From assembly GCA_963513935.1 (NCBI GenBank), contig OY740769.1:75364261-75428260 (forward strand): a stretch of DNA of 64,000 nucleotides, read 5' to 3'. Positions 23,997 through 35,479 of the stretch are shown here, one piece after another. Source of the stretch: Aphrophora alni. Lineage: Eukaryota > Arthropoda > Insecta > Hemiptera > Aphrophoridae. Position 1 is the first letter of the stretch, and each line of letters starts with the position of its first letter. The notes under the pieces are model-generated. The model was not told the origin of the DNA and did no database searches. It worked only from the letters and a program-made list of their open reading frames with translations. Position numbers and translations under genes: made by a program.

Positions 23997-25127
23997 GAAT
24001 TGCTTGTATTCAAATGTCGAGATTGTGGTTTAAAGAATATCAACTCTCATCTCTACAGCTTGCTGACGTCACTCATCCATCTAGATCTTGGTGAAAACAA
24101 GTTCAAGTACATCTCTTCAGACGAGTTCCGAGGTCTTCGGAGGCTAAAAGTCCTCCACCTGGATGGCAACCAACTTCCGGTGATCCTTGAAGGAACATTT
24201 AGTGGTCAAAGTACTCCAAACTTGCAGACCCTTATTCTGTCTAGGAACAGACTAGCTAAAGTTACCGCAGCTGCTTTTATAAATCTCACAACATTAGTTG
24301 AACTCAATCTAAGTTATAATAAATTGGACATAATTGAAACATCAACATGTATACCACTGGCTGAATCACTGAGAAGTTTAGACATTAGTGGTAATAATAT
24401 ACCCGTAGTAGAGTTCAAATACGTTCTTCAGGTGTTAGTGAATTTGAAGAATTTATCAATAGCCGATATGTCCCTAGGAAGGAGTGATATACCGTGGGGA
24501 ATTTTTATATATTTAGAAAATTTAGCGTTTCTTAATTTGTCGGGAAATCATTTTATGTCTGTTCCCGAACAGCTTTTAGTTCCTCTTCCAAATTTAAAAG
24601 AACTCGATTTATCTCGAAATAACTTGCAAGGTTTGAGTGAACGGTTGTTGAGAAGACTAGAACGAGTGCCGATGTTACATCTGGAGAAGAACCCTTGGAC
24701 GTGTGTTCATTGCCACATTGATTGGATGTTAAGTGTTGTTAAACAAAACTTTTATATAAGGAACGTGGTATGTGCCATGCCGTACTCTATTCGAGGAAGG
24801 ACTTTAGGTTCTCTCGGTAAAACTCCAATAGAATGGTGCAGTAACGGGTTAGACTACGGCGACGAAGGTGTTGCTGGACTCACTTCTGCTGAAGAGTCTC
24901 AGTTTGGTATCATAACTGGTAGTGCTATTACCGCTATAGTTATTGTATCAGTTACTGTTATTATATTTTGTGTTATATATGCTCGTAATAAGGGAGGAAC
25001 GGAACGTATACCGACACAAGAACTGCAGACCCGAGGTTGTGAAACTGAAATCACAAAAAAAGTAACAGTGTCCACTATAGATGAACTTGCCAGTCAACAA
25101 GAAATTTCAGGAGAAACATCTAGTTGA
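23997..25127 (+). CDS. LRR single-pass membrane protein, coding exon 2 (residues 200-575)
   Basis: Opens with GAA TTG CTT, completing the LRR begun in exon 1. About nine more LRRs follow, several with the NLS/DLS-x-N signature (LNLSYNKL, LNLSGNHF, LDLSRNNL). The LRR C-terminal cap starts at NPWTC (residues 431-435) and carries the C-x2-C-H-x-DW pattern typical of LRRCT. A membrane segment spans about 504-527 (IITGSAITAIVIVSVTVIIF), followed by the stop-transfer residues RNK and a cytoplasmic tail of about 45 residues with no recognised kinase, TIR or Ig domain. The absence of Ig domains separates it from Kekkon-type proteins. The stop is TGA at 25125-25127. Confidence 0.92.
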   Translation, partial: ELLVFKCRDCGLKNINSHLYSLLTSLIHLDLGENKFKYISSDEFRGLRRLKVLHLDGNQLPVILEGTFSGQSTPNLQTLILSRNRLAKVTAAAFINLTTLVELNLSYNKLDIIETSTCIPLAESLRSLDISGNNIPVVEFKYVLQVLVNLKNLSIADMSLGRSDIPWGIFIYLENLAFLNLSGNHFMSVPEQLLVPLPNLKELDLSRNNLQGLSERLLRRLERVPMLHLEKNPWTCVHCHIDWMLSVVKQNFYIRNVVCAMPYSIRGRTLGSLGKTPIEWCSNGLDYGDEGVAGLTSAEESQFGIITGSAITAIVIVSVTVIIFCVIYARNKGGTERIPTQELQTRGCETEITKKVTVSTIDELASQQEISGETSS

Positions 25128-25301
25128 GTGAAATGTTAGGGATGAACGATGGGGCCAAATTTATTTAAAATTAACTTTTAAAATTATTTTATTATATAAT
25201 AGTAACTAATTTTCAGTAAGTGGAAATTATATTTCTTAACAGCGCTTCCTTTTGTTTCTTTCGATACTTACAACGAGTATAAACCCTCTAGGTTGATATG
25301 A

Positions 25302-25307
25302 AATAAA
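25302..25307 (+). terminator. Candidate polyadenylation signal of the LRR gene
   Basis: The first AATAAA after the LRR stop codon is 175 bp downstream; another AATAAA-like word follows near 25320. Confidence 0.4.
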
Positions 25308-25309
25308 AA

Positions 25310-27460
25310 TCAAAGATGTAATAAAAAACAATGACTTTGAAACGTAACAATTATATGTCACTACAGGTTAAAGGTTTTTCAAAAATTAACCGATAATGTT
25401 TAAAAATGTGCCCACAATTGAAAATTTGGGTTTCAAATATAGAACAATTTTAGGACATTAATTGTACCCAAAATTCCTAAAAATATTTTCTTAAATATCG
25501 AATTTATATTGTAAAATGGAGTAAAATTACCCCCTTAAGCTCTGTTAAATGTGACTCTCTGCTTCGAACAGCACTATTTCGATAACAAAATAAAAAAATA
25601 ATAAACAGTAAAAATTGTACGTATAGTATGTATATATAGTGTAAATTTACTTTATACTAGGCCATAAACCAAATTTTCAATAGGCAACCATCAAACCCAT
25701 TTCAAATCCAGAAACTGAGAGTGGTACAAATCAAATCAGTAATAAGCTAGAAGCGATAAATTTACTTTAAACAGCAGCTTTTAGTAATACTAATTGAACG
25801 AAATCGTATTTACAGTACTGTTTTCTAATTTAAATGTCTTTCCAAAAACATTTTATAAGACATATTTTCCATTTTAACTTTCCAAACTTCCGATAACTAT
25901 TTCACTGTTTATCACTAGTCTCAGTAGTATTGTGGTAGTAAGTCTATGTGGATAATGGTTGTTCCTAAATGTAGCTGCCTCTTTGAGTTATACTCCTTTC
26001 AGTCTAAGGTAAAACATATTGGTGCATAGGTTTATTTTAAATTTCTAATGTCTGCCGTTTTAGGTAGAGGTTACATAGTTTTTTCAACTCGTTATTACTA
26101 TTGAAGGGACGTATGGGTTACAATTTTTTTGTTTTGTCTTCCACTCTCAGTAACCAGTTTTGGAGGTAATGTAAAATTATCATATATGCTAAAAATGAGT
26201 CTCTATAGTCCTCTAAATATAATCAAAAGAGCGTTTTTGTAAACATTTTTCAAAATTTAAAAGAGGAGGCGGAGAAACGTAATTTTGTTTAGCAATTGTT
26301 ACAACTAAGGATATTTTTGTATTTCAATATTGTAAGAATATATTGTACAGAATTTGTGTTCTTTTTACTTCAAATACTTTTTAAATCATATATAAAGCAA
26401 TTAAATCTATTGCTTTTGTAAACAACCCAAGTAAAATGTTTTTGTTCTGTAGCCTAAGTGAAAGTGCTACGTCTGCTCGCTATTAATTATTTTATTTTTA
26501 CAAAATGTATTTTAATCACGTGAAATTGAAACTTTCTAAAATGAAAAATTTAAAAATAATACACTTTAAACATTTATTTAAAGGTACAGTGTGCATTTAA
26601 TAAGACTATCATGAGATGAAACCCAGTGTTTATAATATGTAACCAGATTTTAAACATTTTTAATGAATTTTGAAGTTGTTAATATTTCTTTATTGTCATC
26701 CAAAATCATTTATTTAGAATGAATAGCTGTGAGTTTTTAAGTTGCTATTGTTTTCAGTCTTTTATTGAGAACAAAACACAATTCCATGATGGATTTAACT
26801 GAAGCGATGATAATTTGTTATTAAATATCATATCTTATACTTTCAGTTGGAAGTAAAGCCATCGCCATGATAACATAAACACCGTAGGCTATGTCGAAAT
26901 TTGAAAAGATCATGTAACTTAGAACACATTAAATGGGAAATTTATAAAATAAAAATGTATACTTTGTGGAAAGCTCGGAACTTTTAAATGGTAATTTCAA
27001 TTGAGTGATCCATTGTTTTAATCTCAATAAAGAATAATCCGACAAATAAGAGAGTCCCTATCAAAGATGGGAATTGTACATTTGTTTACAATTTGATTGT
27101 TAAATAATACAAAGTCATAATATTGTGTACAAGATACAGTGCAGTCAATATTAGACGATTTTGATGAAATTTAGTTTGTGGGATATCTCAAGACGTTTTG
27201 TTTATTATTTTGGGTTATCTGCCTTGACAAACACTTAAAAATCCGCACAAACTATTTTGACTCAATTTTGCTAAAATATTGCTTCTGAAAGTAGTGAACT
27301 ACAGTAAATTAAAAAAAAAATGCCTAACCCTTATGATATCTAAATTAAGATAATTTTAAATTTGATTACAGTTTTGGAGATGTTTACTAGTACAGTAAAA
27401 AAAATTCTATATATTTTCGAAAAGTAAAATATTAAAGGGCATATGGTGCTTCTAAAATAC
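25310..27460. other. Non-coding DNA between two convergent genes, left part
   Basis: AT-rich. Short stretches around 25.35-25.75 and 26.0-26.25 kb resemble the old dispersed repeat sequence seen at 27.5, 28.5 and 52.6 kb, but no boundaries can be drawn. Confidence 0.35.
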
Positions 27461-27780
27461 TTCCTTTTTAAGAAATGGCGAGTTCAAAGTTCTCCCAAGA
27501 ATCGCTTTCTAAGGAGTGGGGTCAAGTAAATGTTCTTATGATAATCTCGTAACGGATACATTTTAAGTAATCATGTTTCATTTAATTTTTAGAGACAATT
27601 ATTAAATTCAGTATATTTTATATTTTTGTCATTTCGATCCGATTAAAATTGACCGATTTATGGTCGTTTATGGACTGAAACTGGCTCATATCTTATGCAT
27701 GATTTTTAAGCGCTTTAATTGTTAATAACTGGTATTTTTAACGTCATATACAATACCGAAAGTTTTAGATAATTTATTTG
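27461..27780 (+). repeat. Diverged inverted repeat, left arm
   Basis: Shared landmarks with the reverse complement of 28405-28712, in order: CCTTTTTAAGAAAT, AAGTTCTCC, GGAGTGGG, ATATTTTTGTC, TTTCGATCCGATTAAAAT, CTTTAATTGTTAA and TTTTAGATAATTTA. The arms differ at many sites, so the structure is old. Confidence 0.6.
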
Positions 27781-28404
27781 CCTTTATTTTCATGAAAATT
27801 GAAAAAAGTTGGGATTGAAATTTAAAAATGAGATGCGTTAATCAAAAATTAAAATCTATCAATTTTAGAATAAAAATGGTATTTGGCTCAAATAACGATT
27901 GAAACACTGTTTTCAATAGAATTCAATGCAAACTAGTATATTTCTTGTTATTTGGTATTTTATATATTTAAACATAGTCCCAGAACACAGTTTCTTTTTC
28001 TTATTAAATCGGTAGGCCTACTTATCGTTAAAACGGCTAGAAATTTTAATGGCAACAAGTTTAGAGAGGGGAGTGAAGCCATTTAACGAAAACTAGCAAA
28101 ATAACGAAATAATTATGATTGTGGAAAACCTATATTTTAAGATTTCCGTGTTCTGTTTAATAAATACTTCATAGAATGTTAGGTTTATATGTACAAATAT
28201 GGAAGTCATTTTTGTTGATTTCCATAACACATAAAATTATAATTGTTTATAAAAGTCACGTTTTTTTAATATTTCTGCAAATGCAAAGGGAGCTGAAAAA
28301 TATCTAATCGTTTAATTCAAATGTACTTCACGGAATTTTGAGGTGTGAATTTTATTAATTTTAATCATAACTTGGTCAATTTTCCTCAAACACCAAAAAT
28401 TAAG

Positions 28405-28712
28405 ACCTTACTAAATTATCTAAAACAGAAAATTTTAGAATTTTCGATATGTACTGTGGTTTTCGAGGTCTTAACAATTAAAGTTTAAAATCGAGCACGT
28501 GAGTTGCAGTGTAACCTTTTATTTTAATCGGATCGAAACGAGCAAAAGACAAAAATATAGGGAATTTTATTGTCTTTAAAAGTTGTGTGCAACATTGTTT
28601 TGTAAATTTCGTACTATAAAAGTTAATTGTTCACCCTTTCACCCACTCCTACTATTTTTTAAAAAGCAACATTTCGGAGAACTTGTGACTCATGGATTTC
28701 TTATAAAGGAAT
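28405..28712 (-). repeat. Diverged inverted repeat, right arm
   Basis: Partner of 27461-27780. Contains ATTTTAATCGGATCGAAA, the complement of the best-conserved block. The arms enclose about 620 bp without coding potential. They may be long terminal inverted repeats of a dead DNA transposon or two opposed copies of one family. Confidence 0.6.
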
Positions 28713-30595
28713 TATTTTAAAGTGAATTCCCATAATTTTTTAACATTTATATATATTTTTTTAAATCTATTGATTGGGATTAATATATACGATTTGTAAC
28801 TTTAGAATTTCACTTTCATAAGTTTTCATTTCATTCGGATATACAAGGATAATTAAATTTTAAAAAGCAATAATATTTCCACCACTACACAACTAGAAAC
28901 ATCTTAAGATAAACACCTTAATATTGTACTAATTTGTTACTCTTTATGTTAACATTGGATGACACATAGAAACTTTTTTTGCATTTTTGAAATATCAAAT
29001 ATATAAAATATAAAAAGACAAACTGTAACAACAAAATACACTACTTAATTATAATAATATTAAAAATAATAATTTGAAATCATAACATACTATACTATAT
29101 TATGGTAACGAAAAACAATTCAAATAAAACAAAAATATGAATAATTTCATTATACCTATCTAACTAAAATATTATTACAGCAAATTACAAATAAATTTAA
29201 ATAAAACAATCCATCGTAATTAATTTCAAATATTTTTTTACTCGTTAAAACAAGAAAAAAAGAGATTGTTAGATAAGTAAAAACTATCAAGAGGCTTTAC
29301 GAATTGATTACAAAAACACTCTTTCTTTATAAACTTGTATAGTATCAATATGAATTCAAGATGGATTCATCAGTTTGTAGAAAATCACAATTTGTTTACA
29401 TTTTATGAAACATTTGAAATCAGCGTGTAATATTTAAGTTCAAAATATTTAATGACACTATTCTGAATGGCAACTAGCTCATGACATCCTAATTGGTTTA
29501 ATGAAGGTATTAAAAATTAAACATTTTGATTTTGCTTCACAAAATTTAATATTAATAATAGGACTTAATTCTTGTATTTGATAGTAAAGTTGTGGATGTT
29601 TTTATTGAATGCACTATTATCATAAAAAACAAGAAAGTGTTTTGCATGATCCGTTTCATCTGAGTAATAGACATCGGGACAAATCTCTCAATGCTGCCCA
29701 GATTGTATGTTTTTAAAACTCAAAGGATATGTGTAAATAAGTCTTAAATGTATTCATGGAGCACTTGAAGATATCACATAAAAACAGCAGGATTCATGGA
29801 TATGACACAGATTACTTCAGATGAGTTAGGATTTTTAAAAACCAGTGTTGTCATTCGATGAATTTAATTACGTATACTTGTATATAAAAAATAATAAAAA
29901 TAAAATTTTCTATAACAAACTTAAAATAGTTTATATTTTTGTAAAACTAATAACTAATTAAAAAAAAAAACATTAAGGAATCAACTTTATAGTGGTTAAA
30001 AATTGAGAAAAAATGTGTAAAAACATTCCATAAATAATAACTAATCAGTAAAACGTATGTCATATTTCATGAAATTAATTATTAATCCTTATATATCCTT
30101 GATAATTAATTAGCAATACAATTCTCCCTGGAAAGGTCGATGGGTTACGATTATAATTTCTATTAATAGGAATAAGAACATTTTTTAATATGTCTGTTTT
30201 TTCCATCTCGATATATTTTAATTGATAAAACTAAAATATTACTCGTTCAAAAAGCCCAAAGCTGAAGTTACATATACTATTGTGAATGAATCTACATTTG
30301 TTGGTTCCGTAATTTCGTTTAAGAATTGACAGATACCACCCGAATACAAGTTTCGTAACTGTCACACACCGACGCCAAATCCAATTTTTATCTTTGATGT
30401 TATTGTTTCATATTTAATTTCCTGTATTTGTGTTGTTTCCCCATTTCCCCCATAGAGTTTTGAATAGTTGTATTTTTGAGGTTAATATTTTTATATATCG
30501 ATGATTTTTATACATCTGTTGGTTTTTGTATGTTATAAGTTCATGTTCATTTTGCTATCCTTGTTACTGTAATTTCTTTAATTTTCCACTTCTCT
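28713..30595. other. Non-coding DNA 3' of the minus-strand gene
   Basis: AT-rich, no gene seen on either strand. Confidence 0.4.
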
Positions 30596-30630
30596 TATCT
30601 ATCTATCTATCCATCTATCTATCAATCTAT
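30596..30630. repeat. (ATCT)n microsatellite
   Basis: TATCTATCTATCTATCCATC and similar units, about eight copies with two substitutions. Confidence 0.9.
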
Positions 30631-30748
30631 ATTATTTCATTCAAGAAATTTTGTGTTTTTATTCTTTTGGTTCTATTAATTTAAAGATATACATTTTGAG
30701 AAATAATATTAAATAAAGTAATAATAAAATGAGTTATACTAATCACAT

Positions 30749-30754
30749 TTTATT
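30749..30754 (-). terminator. Candidate polyadenylation signal of the secreted-protein gene
   Basis: TTTATT on the plus strand is AATAAA on the minus strand, 28 bases after the stop codon. This would give a very short 3' UTR. Confidence 0.45.
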
Positions 30755-30781
30755 TGCAAAACATTTACTTATCTATGAAGT

Positions 30782-32059
30782 CTAAATATTTAGAGTTTTC
30801 TCATAACAATTATTATACTCTGCAGCAAATTCGAGTTTGTTCATATACTGGTATAAATGATTAAGAGTTTGATTAGACTTTTTCAAAAGTTGTACAAAAC
30901 AATCAAACACATCCCATGCAGCTTGGCCTGCGTCTTTTATGACACTAATTCCCGGACAATATCCATTAATCACCATTTCATATAAATTATTGAACGATCT
31001 GATTATGGTAGTTAAATATTGATTTATTTCATTACGTACCTTCACAATTGGCAAAGAACTTTGTGTTTCTTTCTTACCCGCTCTAAGTACATCTTCTAAT
31101 ATTTTAATTAACATATCCACGTCTGTAATATTGTTCACAGGCCTGACGTATTTTAAAGCAAAATCTTCTAAGTCCCAAAATGGGAACCTATTATAAGGTG
31201 ACACAATTATACTTGTTACATTTAATATGTTTTTAATAACTGTCACATAATCACAATTACTTTCAATGTTTATGGGTTGTTTTATTTTGTTCAGAACATA
31301 TTGTAAAATGTTTATTATAATTTTTCCACTTTTTAATAAATTTTCAGAACGCCAATAATTGTGTTCTTTTTCTCTCACTGTTGTAACCTCCTGGTACAGA
31401 GTTACTAGTTTGGTTATGTAGTATTCTTTTACTTGTTGGACGGTCAAGGTACGGTTTAAAGTGTCAAAAGCTTCTTTTGATGCTCTACGTGCATTATTTA
31501 GAAAATCCCATCTTTTTACTTTACTGAGTGTTTCAATCTCTTCTGATAAAGTTTTGACAGTGACCTTCAGATCATCCAAGGGTGTTTTGAATAGATTTAT
31601 TTCAATTTTTAAACAAGAAGAATATTTAAGTTTATCAACACAAGGGTCGCAATTGTATGTGGAAAGCACTTTCGTCTCATTATGAGAAAAATAATTGTAA
31701 ATATTTGTAAGAATATATTTAGCTTGACGAGTGGAGTCCGAATATTTATTATAGACGTTCACTAAAGAGTCATGGTATTTACTTAATTTGCTTTTTTCGG
31801 TTGTAATAATGTTTTTAATGTCTTTTGTTTCATTAAGAATTCGCATTTTAACTTTAAATTTGTTTTCTATGTCGGCAAAGTCATTATTATATTTTTTTAT
31901 TAAATTGAAATAAGGTTCCGTGTAATCTTCATAGAAAATATTAAATATATCAATAAAATATTCAATCAAATTTTCTAATTCAGTTTTGTACTGAAGCTTC
32001 TGCTGTCGTGCATCTCGGGCTATGACGTCACACGAGTCTAGCTGCGCCTCAGTAAGCCC
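30782..32059 (-). CDS. Secreted helical glycoprotein of unknown function, coding exon 2
   Basis: Residues 19-443 of a 443-residue predicted protein. The exon begins GLTEAQLDSCD directly after the acceptor TTATTGTTACAG and ends with TAG at 30782-30784. The product is rich in K, N, I, L and E, with long predicted amphipathic or coiled-coil helices and no further membrane segment. Six N-glycosylation sequons are visible: NETK, NETK, NRTL, NVTS, NITD and NQTL. Cysteines are sparse and mostly grouped (NCDPC, SSC, NCDY, GYCPG, FDCF, NNCY), suggesting a few disulfides. I recognise no domain. With a signal peptide it should be secreted; a haemolymph, salivary or venom-type protein is possible but unproven. 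The uninterrupted 425-codon frame in AT-rich DNA makes it real. Confidence 0.85.
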   Translation of the reverse strand, partial: GLTEAQLDSCDVIARDARQQKLQYKTELENLIEYFIDIFNIFYEDYTEPYFNLIKKYNNDFADIENKFKVKMRILNETKDIKNIITTEKSKLSKYHDSLVNVYNKYSDSTRQAKYILTNIYNYFSHNETKVLSTYNCDPCVDKLKYSSCLKIEINLFKTPLDDLKVTVKTLSEEIETLSKVKRWDFLNNARRASKEAFDTLNRTLTVQQVKEYYITKLVTLYQEVTTVREKEHNYWRSENLLKSGKIIINILQYVLNKIKQPINIESNCDYVTVIKNILNVTSIIVSPYNRFPFWDLEDFALKYVRPVNNITDVDMLIKILEDVLRAGKKETQSSLPIVKVRNEINQYLTTIIRSFNNLYEMVINGYCPGISVIKDAGQAAWDVFDCFVQLLKKSNQTLNHLYQYMNKLEFAAEYNNCYEKTLNI

Positions 32060-33259
32060 CTGTAACAATAACACACAGTTAGAGATACATTTTGTTCTTA
32101 ATATTATTAGGCATATTTTTTATATCACATGTCTCCACATTTCATCGTAAAATCGTTAGAAATAACTTTTTTACGTTTTGGATTTGGCAATTTTTTGTCA
32201 ATATATAAAATTTAAATTATTTTAAAAGTAGGTTATTTACATACACTAAATAGTCATTAATTACCACCACTACAAAAATAAGTGTGTTAAATTTTTGTTT
32301 TCTGTGCTATTGAAAATAAACTATCAATTCACACAATTTTCAACCTCCATTAGTTTTTAGGTGAACCCTCAACAAACCTGCCTCAGGTTGGATGGAATTA
32401 TTCGCGTGACACTACGCTCGTATAATACCTGCTTATTAAGTTTTGTTCAAATAAAGTTTAAGTTATACATCTTGTCTGATACGCCGACATTAAAGGAAGT
32501 GAAAATATTTTGATATTTTTATGTATCTGCTAATTTTTTTGACCTCAAAATTGGTAGCGACATATGCACAGTTCCAGTTTCATTAAATGTAGGTAAGTGA
32601 AAATTAATATTGTTGCGATCACCTTTATGGAAATCCCGACACACTAGACAATAAAATGTTTACCTATTACGTTAATTTGGCTCAATTTTGGGCTTACCAT
32701 TTATTGCGTTCTAAAGGTTGAATTTGGTATCAGTTTTTATTAAAATTTTGTTTCATAAGCGCGGTTTTACAAACTTTTGAACAAGATTATTCATGCGCAA
32801 AATAATTTGGTAGATTTTAAAATGGTTGCTGATTTTCAAATTTCGCTTGGTCGGTCGCGAATAGTGGAGGGTCACTGTAAATGAACAGTTAATTGTGGTA
32901 GGTGACGTTGTTGTTAGAATGCAATTACAAAGAAGGCAAATTAAACAAATTTTATTTTTGTATTAGTGATATCTAAAACAAACATATTTATTTGTTTATA
33001 TAATGACTATTATTTAGTGTAAATAATCTGTTACTTTCCTGTAAATGACAAAAGGGTTCAGGATTGAATATATCTTATCAGCTTTATTACTATTTTGGTG
33101 GAAAACAACGCCCACATTAAAAACTGTTCAACATTGGACCACCATTTCTTCTGTGACACACTGTGAAGTCTAAAGACAGACAAATATTATTCCGAAAACA
33201 CTTTATTAGACTCTATCATAATTTAAAATTAATATAATACTAAATTAAATATAACTTAC
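32060..33259 (-). other. Intron of the secreted-protein gene
   Basis: A 1200-bp phase-0 intron with donor CTG|GTAAGT and acceptor TTGTTACAG|GGG on the minus strand. No other feature is seen inside. Confidence 0.85.
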
Positions 33260-33313
33260 CAGAATTATTACAAGAAAAAGAGCCAGACCACGCCAAAGTA
33301 ATGTTGAAGTCAT
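33260..33313 (-). CDS. Secreted-protein gene, coding exon 1 (signal peptide)
   Basis: Eighteen codons, MTSTLLWRGLALFLVIIL, from ATG at 33313-33311 to a canonical GTAAGT donor. Joined in phase 0 to exon 2, it gives a classic signal peptide: a basic start, a hydrophobic core and a likely cleavage after GLTEA, before QLDSC. Exon 2 alone has no signal sequence, so the signal peptide and the matching phase support this join. Confidence 0.85.
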
Positions 33314-33408
33314 CGTTTTTGTTTTGCTGTGTGAATTTCTGTTTAGTTTCTTAATTCCACCACAGGTTGCAAAGACAACGACTGAACATAGTGTACAGTA
33401 ATGTACGT

Positions 33409-33439
33409 AAATGATAACACGATATCAGTTTTTTAAATA
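33409..33439 (-). promoter_or_regulatory. Candidate core promoter of the secreted-protein gene
   Basis: On the minus strand TATTTAAA (33439-33432) lies about 27 bases before TCATTT (33414-33409), which fits the arthropod initiator TCAKTY. It would give a 5' UTR of about 99 bases before the ATG. Confidence 0.35.
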
Positions 33440-33781
33440 CTAGTGTAAATTCACTTTTTTGTTCATTCTTTTATCTCAACACGTCATCTTAAATATTATA
33501 CTTTTTTAATAATTTTATAGAACCAAAATCATATTTATGACTTCTAGTTTTTATTTTTTCTCAAATGCGTAGTGTACAGAAATTGTTTTGTTGAGGCTTC
33601 ATAGATGTTTTTCATAACTTGTTGTTGGTTATAGATAACCAAATGAGTTATGCTTCATATGTTTTTCAAACATATCCATTTTGAAAAACATAGACTACGT
33701 ATATATTTTTAATTCGTCTATATATCTGGCTCTTTTTACTTATCTCAAGGCCTTTTATCATTTTTGTAATTTAAAACAAAT

Positions 33782-33962
<181 letters not shown>

Positions 33963-34394
33963 CTAACTATATTAGATAAATTTAACATATATAAAGCAAT
34001 TCTCTTATTTAATTTTTATTCAAAGTAGCCTCTAAAATCTCGAATGAATCTTATAAAAAAATAACGATTCAAAAAATACGCATTGGGAATTTGCGTATTT
34101 AAAAAATACTATTGTATTTTCATATCTGAAGAATTTAACCATTAATTTTATGTTGTAGTAGTTTCTGTTTCTATTTTTCTTTATTATTACATTTATGATA
34201 TTCCCGTCTATGTTGGTTTTACTCTATTACTTACATTTAAAATGTTTTCTATTTTATTTAAAAATTAATTTCCCTGTCTTTGTTATTATTGCTCTATATA
34301 TTATTAGATGTTCTGTGTTGTTTATAAATTATTTTAAATTTTATTTTATTATATATGCTATTATTCTATATTTATATTATGTTTATCTTTTTGT
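33963..34394. other. AT-rich DNA before the assembly gap
   Basis: T-rich low-complexity sequence; no gene. Confidence 0.5.
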
Positions 34395-34594
34395 NNNNNN
34401 NNNNNNNNNNNNNNNNNNNNNNNNNNNNNNNNNNNNNNNNNNNNNNNNNNNNNNNNNNNNNNNNNNNNNNNNNNNNNNNNNNNNNNNNNNNNNNNNNNNN
34501 NNNNNNNNNNNNNNNNNNNNNNNNNNNNNNNNNNNNNNNNNNNNNNNNNNNNNNNNNNNNNNNNNNNNNNNNNNNNNNNNNNNNNNNNNNNNNN
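34395..34594. other. Assembly gap of 200 N
   Basis: Exactly 200 N, so probably a placeholder size. The bases on both sides share a TATCTTTTTGT word (34384-34394 and 34598-34608), so an unresolved tandem repeat or an unmerged overlap is possible. Confidence 0.98.
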
Positions 34595-35176
34595 GTATAT
34601 CTTTTTGTTTATAATCTGTAAAGTTCATGTCTCTGTATAATAGCCTACTATATATATCTTACATCTTTGTTACTAATATTCCGCATATATCACGTGTATG
34701 ATTTTGTTTATATAATTTACACACACAAAATTTCTCATATAATTTTACATATTTATATCTTTATAAGTATAGAGATGGTTCAAACATGGATGTTGAGGTC
34801 TTGGCGGATACATATCATTTCGACGTCCACATAAACCAAATAAGGATTTCTGGATTAACGTCTATCATTGTTTAGTCTGTATGACATCTGTAGTTTGTGC
34901 CCTGCTATACAACCCAAACTCGAGGACCAATTTTAATTAAATTTGGTATGAGGGTACATGTTAGTCATATCAAATAACATTATTTTTGTATCGATAACTC
35001 AAAATTCGGAACTGGCTGTCATAATGAGATAAATATAAACACAAAATTACTATTTTATCAATATAGTTTTAACGATTTTGGTGAATATTGCTCACGGGTA
35101 GCCTCTAATGACCCAAAGAAAACGTATTGGTTATATATCCAAAAACGCTGGTCTGTTAGTTATCGACAAAAAAACT

Positions 35177-35214
<38 letters not shown>

Positions 35215-35224
35215 ATATTATAAG

Positions 35225-35280
<56 letters not shown>

Positions 35281-35349
35281 GTTATAATATATATATATAT
35301 ATATAACTTATAGTTATATATATATATATATTATAACTTATAGTTAAAA

Positions 35350-35420
<71 letters not shown>
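35177..35420. repeat. Compound (TA)n array with TTATAAGTTATAA interruptions
   Basis: About 240 bp of TA units broken several times by TTATAAGTTATAATA or AACTTATAGTTATA words, which alternate in orientation and make the whole tract strongly self-complementary. Confidence 0.95.
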
Positions 35421-35421
<1 letters not shown>

Positions 35422-35451
35422 ATACGTATCTATGTCAGTTTAACTAACCCT

Positions 35452-35479
35452 CTGATGATGGTGTCTATGCCATCAAAAT
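35452..35479 (+). ncRNA. Hammerhead-like motif, degenerate second half
   Basis: CTGATGATGGTG, a short loop, then CCATC, but the expected GAAA reads AAAA. The left core is intact. Its position right after the TA array fits a truncated PLE terminal repeat. Confidence 0.35.
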
